A DNA stretch of 34,724 bases, taken from UBA7396 sp034675265. GTDB lineage: Bacteria; Patescibacteriota; Gracilibacteria; BD1-5; UBA6164. Each line of letters opens with the position of its first letter. Within the stretch, counting starts at the first letter, position 1. Shown here piece by piece: positions 29,062 through 34,724 of the stretch. The translations under genes and the position numbers were made by a program. A model generated the notes under the pieces. The model did not search any database. It had not been told where the DNA came from and saw only the letters and a program-made list of their open reading frames with translations. The stretch is from positions 1-34,724 of the forward strand of contig JAUCDK010000012.1 of assembly GCA_034675265.1 (NCBI GenBank), written 5' to 3'.

Positions 29062-29598
29062 ATGCTTGGTTATGAATTTGTTTTTCTGATTGCTTTCATT
29101 TTTTATGTGATTATTTTAAGTGTATTTTTAATAAAAAAATTATCAATTTGAAAGATAATATTCTATAGTTTATTTTATTTTTATGTCATTGCTGTTTTTG
29201 CTGTAACTCTTTTTCCAATACCAATTGCATGACTGAAAGATATAGGAAAATATGGTGGGCAAAATAATAATTTTATGCTTTTTCATTCTATTTTTGAAAT
29301 TCTATTTGATGAACATCTGTATTATCTCATAAAAATAAAACAAATTCTATGAAATATGGTACTTTTTATTCCTCTTGGATTTTTTCTGGGAATATTATGA
29401 GAAAAAAATAATTTTAAAAAAGTAGTTTTTATCAGTTTTCTTTTTGCTATTTTTATTGAATGTTTTCAAGGAAGTATTGGGTTTGTGTTATGATATAACT
29501 ATAGAAGTATTGATGTTGATGATGTTTTTTTGAATACTTTGTGATGAATATTTGGTTTTTGTTTATACAAAATCAGTAAAAAAATATATTCAAAATAA
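29062..29598 (+). CDS. VanZ-like family membrane protein
   Basis: 178 residues with five hydrophobic segments (about 5-25, 32-54, 95-115, 122-140, 158-172). The VanZ pattern is seen in VTLFPIPIAG, then IKQILGNMVLFIPLGFFLG ('..NillFiPlGfll'), IECFQGSIGF ('iE..Q.....R..di.Dvl.Nt.G') and RSIDVDDVFLNTLGGIFGF. VanZ proteins are linked to glycopeptide resistance and envelope function but have no defined biochemistry. Ends are clear; the two Gly of LGG are both TGA. It is followed by about 270 bp of repeat-rich non-coding DNA. Confidence 0.85.
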
Positions 29599-29655
29599 AT
29601 TGAACTATTTCATTTTTTCACTACAATTTAAGAATAATGATTGTGGATAGTTTGA

Positions 29656-29734
29656 ATTTTTGTTTTGCTATTGAAAAATTGCTTGAATCCCAATCTTTGA
29701 TTGGTTGAGTTTGTTGAAATAGTAAAACAAAAAT
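29656..29734. repeat. Long imperfect hairpin with internal CCAATC/GATTGG stem
   Basis: Arms ATTTTTGTTTTGCTATT (29656-29672) and AATAGTAAAACAAAAAT (29718-29734) match at 16 of 17 bp, with partial extension outward (AGTTTGA/TTTAAACT). A perfect inner hairpin CCAATC-ttt-GATTGG lies at 29690-29704. There is no T-run typical of terminators. It could be a small RNA, a MITE-like remnant or a cruciform. Confidence 0.6.
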
Positions 29735-29761
29735 TTTAAACTTTAATATATTCTCTATTTT

Positions 29762-29842
29762 CTTTAAAAATATTAATTTTTCTTACTGCGGAACTCGCTA
29801 TGCTCGAACAGTCCTCGTTTCAAAAAATGAATATTTTTAAAG
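29762..29842. repeat. 13-bp perfect inverted repeat around a GC-richer core
   Basis: CTTTAAAAATATT (29762-29774) and AATATTTTTAAAG (29830-29842). After one mismatch the stem continues ATTTTT/AAAAAAT, about 19 bp in all. The 40-nt core (29783-29820, CTGCGGAACTCGCTATGCTC and on) is much richer in G and C than anything nearby. It sits 24 bp before the M3 peptidase start. Either a 5'-UTR structure or an inserted element. Confidence 0.6.
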
Positions 29843-29866
29843 AGTTTAATCTATAACAAAAAAATT

Positions 29867-31864
29867 ATGACAACAGATGAAAGAAAACAAAAGATTTTGC
29901 AAGAAATTCAAAAAAATGAATTTCCTGATTTACATTTTCTCTATGAAAAAGAAAGTTTAGCACTTTTTGAAGAAATTTTAAAAGAACTTTTAGCTCAAGA
30001 AAAGCAAAAATTTACCACTTTTATATCAAAACCAAAAGAAGAAATTACTTTTGATGATTTTCAAGATTTTGATACTTTGAGATATTTATTTATGCTTCTG
30101 AATCATATCGATATGGTGGATAAATCGGAAATAAGTGAAAAAATTATTGAAGATTTTGAACCACTTTATACCGAACTTTCAAATGAAATGACTTTCAGTT
30201 TTCCATACTATGAAAGAGTTTGTTATGTTTTAGAAAATTCAAATCTTGATAGTGAGCAAAAAAGAATTTTAGAACTTGAAAAAAAATCTTTTGAACTGAA
30301 TGGAATCAATTTAAAAAAAGATATTCAAGAAGAAATCAAAAAAATAAATCTTGAACTCTCAAAACTTTCTTTAGAATTTCAAAATAATATTGTTGCTTCA
30401 AAAAAGAAATTTTCATACCATATTTCAAGTATTGATGCTATAAAAGAACTTCCAGAAGCCACTCTTGAAAATGCGAGAAAAAAAGCAGAACAAGAAGGAA
30501 AAATTTGATATCTTTTTGATGCAGATCCAACAGCTTTTTGAGATATTATGGAATATTGTAGTGATGAAAATGTGAGAAAAGATTTTAGTGAAGCAAGAAA
30601 TCAATTCGCAACAGAATCTGAAAATGATAACAGAAAAGTAGTTTTAAATATTCTTAAATTGAAAGAAAAAAAAGCAAAACTTATGTGATATAAAAATTAC
30701 TCAGAAGTTTCACTTGCAACCAAAATGGCAAAAGAACCAAAAGTAGTTTTTGAACTTTTAGAATGAATTACTCAAAAAGCAAGTGAAAAAGCAAAAAAAG
30801 AAATAGAAGAACTCAAAAATCATTTTGGATTATCAAAATTACAATCTTGGGATAGTGCTTATTATTCAAGAAAATTAAAGCAAGAAAAATATTGACTTGA
30901 TGAAAAAGAACTCAAAAAATATTTTGAATATGAAAATGTAAAAGCATATCTTTTTGATTTTATCCGTAAGTTTTATGGAATGGAAATGAAACAAATTGCA
31001 ACTCAAACATATCATAAAGATGCTCTTTTGTTTGAAGTATACAAAGATGGAAAACTTATTTCGTATTATTTACTTGATCCATTTTACAGAAGCGAAAAAA
31101 GACCTGGAGCTTGGGCTGACAATCCAAGAGGAAGATTTGGTGAAAAAGTTCCTTTTATCGTAAATGTTTGTAATTTTCAAAAACAAGACTGACACACACT
31201 TTTAACTATGAGAGACGTAGAAACTTTATTTCACGAATTTGGACATGCACTTCATGAAATGCTATCTGAAAGCCAATATAGTGATTTAAGTGGATTTAAT
31301 GTAGAATGGGATTTTGTAGAATTACCAAGTCAACTTCATGAAAATTGGGTTTGAGAAAGAGAAAGTTTAGAAAAACTTGGTCGTCATTTTGAAACAGGAA
31401 CGTCAATTCCAAAAGAAATGCTTGATACTCTTGATGATTTAAAAACGTATATGAGTGGACTTTTTACGCTCAGACAAAATGAATTTGCTTTACTTGATAT
31501 GAAACTTTACAGTGAAAAAGCTCCTGAAACAGTAGAAGAACTTGATGAAAAAACATTGAAAATAGCAAATGAAATTTCTCTTTTTACAAGAGATGAAAAC
31601 TATAAAATGTATGCAAGTTTTTGACATATTTTTGGTGGATGATATGCCGCTTGATATTATAGTTATATGTGGGCAGAGCTTTTGGAAGCTGATGTATTTG
31701 AGAGAATTAAAGAATTATGAATGTTTGAAAAAAATGTATGAGAAAAATTTATTGCTACTATTTTATGACAAGGAACAAAAAAAGAAGCTGGAGAATTATT
31801 TAGAGATTTTATGGGAAGAGAACTTTCAAATGTTGCTTTTATGAAAAGAAAATGATTTATGTAA
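29867..31864 (+). CDS. M3-family oligoendopeptidase (Dcp/OpdA-like zinc metallopeptidase)
   Basis: 665 residues, the normal size. The zinc motif HEFGHALH is at 456-463, preceded by LTMRDVETLF, the M3A context, with the third ligand Glu in the FNVEWDFVELPSQLHENW segment about 28 residues on. Near the C-terminus GHIFGGGYAAGYYSYMWAE is the substrate-loop signature; four of its glycines are TGA. It degrades short peptides, including cleaved signal peptides, in the cytosol. No signal peptide is present. The upstream 24 bp are A-rich (TAACAAAAAAATT before ATG) without a Shine-Dalgarno. It is monocistronic, ending in a terminator shared with the DUF262 gene. Confidence 0.93.
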
Positions 31865-31865
31865 G

Positions 31866-31895
31866 AAAAAAACTACCTGGATTGGTAGTTTTTTT
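31866..31895. terminator. Bidirectional terminator
   Basis: AAAAAACTACC-tggatt-GGTAGTTTTTT between the convergent M3 peptidase and DUF262-HNH genes, overlapping the latter's stop codon. Confidence 0.88.
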
Positions 31896-32976
31896 ATTTT
31901 CCACTTTTTACTCTATTACAATTTTTACACAGCATTTGGCAATTGAGAGAATTTGTTTTTCCTCATAAACTCCAAGGAGTGATATGATCGGCTTCCATTT
32001 CATTTATCTCAAAATGATTTTTACAATGTATGCAAATTCCCTCTTGCTTTTCATAAGTTTCTCTTTTTTGGTTTGGTGTAAAGGCTCTTATACTCAAATA
32101 TTTTTCATTTCTCGTAAGAACATATTCATAGATTCCAGACTTTTTTGTGACATCTTCATCTTGCATAAGTTTGGTGATTTCACTTTCCAGTTTACTCGCG
32201 TCAAAAAATGTGTTTTTAAACTGATTGTAAAGTGGTCAAAATTGCACTCATTTCATCTCTTTTCTGTAGTTTGGAAATGTAACTTGTATCCAATTTATGA
32301 CATTTTGAAAATATTGCCAAAGTTCGTTTGCATTTTCGTTATGTTGGTGTTTTGCCATATACTCTTCAATATTTCAGGCAGAAATCCATTCAAGAGCTGT
32401 TTCTAAATACTCTTGACGAATACTTGAACCATTTAAATAATCACTGGCTATATTATAAGCTGGACAAGAAGTTTTAGAAAAATATCTTTTTGCGTCTGTC
32501 AGCCAGGTTCCAGTGTAAATAGCGTTTCTGAGTTCTTGAGGAGTGAGTTTCTCTCCGGCAATATTTATAGTTTTAAACCAATCAAGTTTTTCTTTGTCGG
32601 TTCACTCACAGATATAAATCATCAGTTTATAGTTTAATATTTGCTCTTGTTCTGTATCAGTCAAGTTATGAAAATATTGGTAATCTAGTGAATATTTTCC
32701 GTCAATATATTCACAAATACTGATAGTTCTTTGTTGTCAGTCGAGCACTTCGTAGGTTCAGTCTGAGTTTTTTACCCAGTACATCACATTGAGTGGAAAA
32801 TTTTTTCTCACGGTTTCTATTACTGCATTTCTTTGGGAGTCTTTGTATACAAATTCTCTTTGGTATTTTGGGCGAATATTGAGGAGTCAAGAGTATCAAG
32901 TGACTCATTCTTCTTGGTTGTTTTTGTAATTTTTTGCGATTTCTCTGATGGAGATTTCTTGGAGGTGGATTTTCAT
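31894..32976 (-). CDS. DUF262-HNH nuclease-like protein (GmrS/GmrD-related)
   Basis: 360 residues. The DUF262 part holds IRPKYQREFVYKDSQRNAVI (the 'i.R.yQR.fvW' motif) and EVLDGQQRTISICEYI (DGQQR, the ParB-like NTP-binding/hydrolysis site). The C-terminal HNH domain has a zinc pair CIHC ... CKNC around EADHITPWSLGGKTNSLN, with the catalytic His in DHI. This architecture occurs in Type IV restriction and other defence nucleases. It lies 19 nt after the adenine methylase. Codon choice differs from the neighbours (more ATC, CAC, GAC, CTC), suggesting acquisition. Yet Gly is often TGA, so it came from, or adapted to, a code-25 genome. It is probably the restriction partner of the methylase. Confidence 0.85.
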
Positions 32977-32995
32977 GGGTGATAGTTTTTAGGAA

Positions 32996-33967
32996 TTAAA
33001 GCTTTTTATTTTTGATAACAACTCTTATATAAAGTGGTTTTCAGTTTATTTGTGATAAATATTTTCATCTTGTTTCTTCGGTTGGTCAATCCAAAATACT
33101 ATAACGATTGAGTCAGTCTATTATTTCAAATTGGTCTGGATTATAATTATTTAAAAATGTTAGTGGAACTCACATTTTCCCTGAATAATCAACTGGAATA
33201 TCTTTTACTCTGTCAACATTAATAGCATCATAATTATCATATTTTTGATATTCTTTTTCATTGTAGTTTTTATATAAAATCAAATCTTCATGTCTTTTTG
33301 AGATTTCTAAATTTGTATACCAACTTATTGCTGGAACTATTCAGTATTTCTTTCAAGTTTCATCTATTCTTGACCATTTTTCATAATCATCCGAAAGTCT
33401 AAATTCCATAGTTTTGTTTGCATTGTATCAAAGCCAAAGCTTATTTTCTTTGATGATTTTGAAAATTTCTTTATAAGTTATAGCATTGTTATTTCAAATA
33501 ATTACAAATTTTTTATCATATTCATAAAGTTGAGCTACATATTCTCTAAAAAGTGAAAATGGGGGATTTGTTACAATTATATCAGACTCTTTTAAAAGTT
33601 CTATACATTCAGGACTTCGGAAATCTCAGTTTTGTTTTAGTGGAGTTTTTGTTGTATCGTTTAAATTTATTTTTCAGTCGTTATTTAAATCAAGTCAATT
33701 TATGATTTCTAGTTTATAGCTAGGTTTCTCGGTTTCGTAGTGAGTTGCTATAAGTTTCTTGAGTCATAAGTGATTGAAGTTTAATGCAAAATATTTGAAA
33801 AAATTGCTTTCTTCTGGATCATCACAATTACAAAAGATAGTTTTTCATTTAAAGTGTTCTTTGTAGTGTCAGAGCTCTTTTTCTATGTCTGAAAGTTGAG
33901 TGTAAAACTCGTCATTTTTGGCTTTGTTTGCCTTTCTGAGATTAGAGTTTCAAGATTTTTTTGTCAT
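32996..33967 (-). CDS. EcoRI-family adenine-specific DNA methyltransferase
   Basis: 323 residues, close to M.EcoRI (325). FYTQLSDIEKELGHY at the start, IFCNCDDPEESNFFKYF (the family's unusual motif I region, 'CNCDDP..S.F..YF'), and catalytic motif IV IVTNPPFSLFREYV (NPPF at 134-137). Then VIIGNNNAITYKEIF, and a C-terminal FEIIDGLNRYSIL with RGKYLSQINGKPLYIRVVI. It would make N6-methyladenine in a specific site; the site cannot be read. Transcript enters through a structured leader, and a hairpin with T6 abuts the ATG directly, leaving no room for a ribosome binding site. Like its downstream partner it has a richer codon mix than the core genes. Confidence 0.9.
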
Positions 33968-33973
33968 AAAAAA

Positions 33974-33994
33974 GCATATTATGGGATAATATGC
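33974..33994 (-). terminator. Hairpin plus T6 directly before the methylase ATG
   Basis: GCATATTAT-ccc-ATAATATGC on the minus strand, followed by exactly TTTTTT and then ATG. It is a terminator in form, so it may attenuate methylase expression. As a 21-bp DNA palindrome it could also be an operator. Confidence 0.55.
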
Positions 33995-34001
33995 CAAAAT
34001 G

Positions 34002-34025
34002 AATCACTTTTGAAAGTGATTTTTT
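34002..34025. terminator. Second hairpin in methylase leader
   Basis: AATCACTTT-tg-AAAGTGATT, followed by TTTTT on the plus strand and by a T-poor stretch on the minus strand. It acts as a terminator only for plus-strand transcripts. Confidence 0.5.
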
Positions 34026-34033
34026 AAAATAAA

Positions 34034-34157
34034 GGGTGTTTTGACAAACAAAAAAGGGCAACTTAGCTAACTCTAATGTTCGCCAAAACACCCTCATCAG
34101 TTTAAAATTAAAAAGAAGAGCTAGAGCAACTAAGTTGCCCCTCACTAACTTTAAACT
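34034..34157 (-). ncRNA. Interleaved inverted repeats, possible pseudoknotted leader RNA
   Basis: Three pairs alternate. Pair 1 is GGGTGTTTTG (34034-34043) with CAAAACACCC (34084-34093). Pair 2 is GGGCAACTTAG (34056-34066) with CTAAGTTGCCC (34130-34140). Pair 3 is AGTTTAAA (34099-34106) with TTTAAACT (34150-34157). The order 1a-2a-1b-3a-2b-3b is that of chained pseudoknots or mutually exclusive helices. On the minus strand pairs 1 and 2 are both followed by T-rich stretches (TTTATTTT; TTTTTTG), like competing terminators. A local GCAAC-taa-GTTGC hairpin overlaps pair 2. No ORF of note runs through. It lies between a promoter and the methylase. Confidence 0.5.
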
Positions 34158-34184
34158 AACATTTATGGGTATTTTGGCTTTTTT

Positions 34185-34212
34185 AGTTTAGTAAAAAAGC
34201 TGGAATTTGCAA
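34185..34212 (-). promoter_or_regulatory. Promoter of methylase leader
   Basis: Minus-strand TTGCAA (34207-34212), 16 bp, TAAACT (34185-34190), overlapping a GCTTTTTTA/TAAAAAAGC hairpin (34177-34200). Confidence 0.5.
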
Positions 34213-34226
34213 GTTTTAGAGAAAAA

Positions 34227-34252
34227 ACATCTCAAATTAATTTGAGATGTTT
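34227..34252. terminator. Terminator after the end-of-window ORF
   Basis: Perfect palindrome ACATCTCAAATT / AATTTGAGATGT, followed by T-runs on both strands, immediately after the stop of the ORF at 34253-34678. Confidence 0.85.
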
Positions 34253-34678
34253 TTAAAAATAGTGATTTCAATTAATATAATCTTGTAATAAAATAAAAAA
34301 TAAATCTTTTAATTCATCTTGTTCTAATCACTCTATATTATAATTTGACGTTAGATTAAAATTATAACTACTATAAATTCAATTATCATGAAAATTATTA
34401 CTTATTTTTGTATACATTTTATAAATAAAATATCATAGAAATTTTTTTGTTCATGATATTTCATTAAAGATATTATTTTTTATTTCTTTGAAAAGTTTTA
34501 ATAATTTATTTTTATCTCATCAATATATATTTATTAAAATTTTAATTATATAATCAAATACATAATTATTGTTTTTATAATTATTAGAGTTACTTATATC
34601 ATATAATGTAGGCTTTAAAAATCATCTTAAATTTATATTATTTTCAATAGTAGAATAAGATAGATTTAGATGTACAAA
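34253..34678 (-). pseudogene. Unrecognised ORF fragment, start missing
   Basis: An open frame of 141 codons (TGA as Gly) runs from just after an in-frame TAG (34679-34681) to TAA at 34253. Composition is very rich in Asn, Tyr, Ile and Lys (KPTLYDISNSNNYKNNNY ...). No ATG, GTG or TTG occurs near its beginning; the first ATG is two thirds of the way in. Another frame has ATG at 34704 and would join it with one indel near 34670. It may be a degraded gene, an error near the window edge, or a gene with a non-standard start. No family is recognised. A terminator follows the stop directly, which supports a once real gene. Confidence 0.45.
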
Positions 34679-34724
34679 CTAAGCAGGTTGTGTAGTAAAT
34701 TTTCATAAAATTACCACGGTCTAT

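Noticed and set aside
31984..32406. 140-residue plus-strand ORF
   Set aside because: Antisense to the DUF262-HNH gene, with no motifs and hydrophobic composition caused by reverse reading.
1..34724. CRISPR array, tRNA, rRNA or insertion sequence
   Set aside because: No regularly spaced repeats, no cloverleaf with CCA-adjacent arms, no transposase motifs and no flanking target duplications were seen.

Overview
The window is very AT-rich and is readable only if UGA is a sense codon for glycine (genetic code 25). Under the standard code almost every gene shatters at in-frame TGA. With TGA as Gly, full-length proteins of expected size appear, and the TGAs fall on invariant glycines: the ABC signature (LSGGQ, both Gly = TGA), the ABC Walker A, the DHFR IIGGAS motif, the M3 peptidase FGGGYAAG motif and the NUDIX box. 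Genes stop with TAA, rarely TAG. This code, with reduced metabolism and few Shine-Dalgarno sequences, points to a Candidate Phyla Radiation bacterium of the Gracilibacteria (BD1-5) or Absconditabacteria (SR1); I cannot tell which. Promoters have the form TTGACA/TTGACT - 16 bp - TATAAT-like with striking regularity.

Layout. 1-2484 (minus): a tightly packed nucleotide/metabolite clean-up operon (MazG-like, NUDIX, HAD, XTPase/DUF84, a small acidic protein, a serine-hydrolase-like protein), behind a structured leader with a T-box-like antiterminator and a competing terminator. 2776-5943: a lone SAM methyltransferase (plus), an Elp3-type tRNA modification enzyme (minus) and a DUF4870 membrane protein (plus). 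5978-11479 (minus): a large exported protein, ApbE (frameshifted at an A9 tract) with its FMN-binding lipoprotein substrate, then a PadR regulator plus a 622-residue PspC membrane protein. 11613-13424 and 21662-23845: two large pseudopilin-like surface proteins. 13587-17737: a MacA/MacB-type tripartite exporter whose promoter carries the same ATTAC-N13-GTAAT palindrome, in the same position, as the distant padR promoter. 17932-21592: a single-chain UvrD helicase/PD-(D/E)XK nuclease with Tag 3-methyladenine glycosylase.

23929-25202: DAHP synthase preceded by a textbook-like attenuator. Its 21-codon leader peptide has W, Y and a run of five F codons, and its second codon is UGA. 25209-27768: ThyA, DHFR and a degenerate ThyX-like protein, nearly overlapping. 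27864-31864: YchF, VanZ-family protein and an M3 oligopeptidase, with two large inverted repeats before the last. 31894-33967: a DUF262-HNH nuclease and an EcoRI-family adenine methylase (a likely restriction-modification or defence pair). Upstream of these is a 125-nt region of interleaved inverted repeats and hairpins. The far end holds an unrecognised ORF with no usable start.

How the parts fit: the window mixes housekeeping (folate/thymidylate, nucleotide sanitation, DNA repair) with envelope functions (pilin-like proteins, exporter, flavinylated lipoprotein, PspC). It is unusually rich in visible cis-regulation. The best candidates for something undescribed are the recoded aromatic attenuator, the T-box-like control of a nucleotide-sanitation operon, the long-range PadR regulon, and the interleaved-repeat RNA in front of the methylase.
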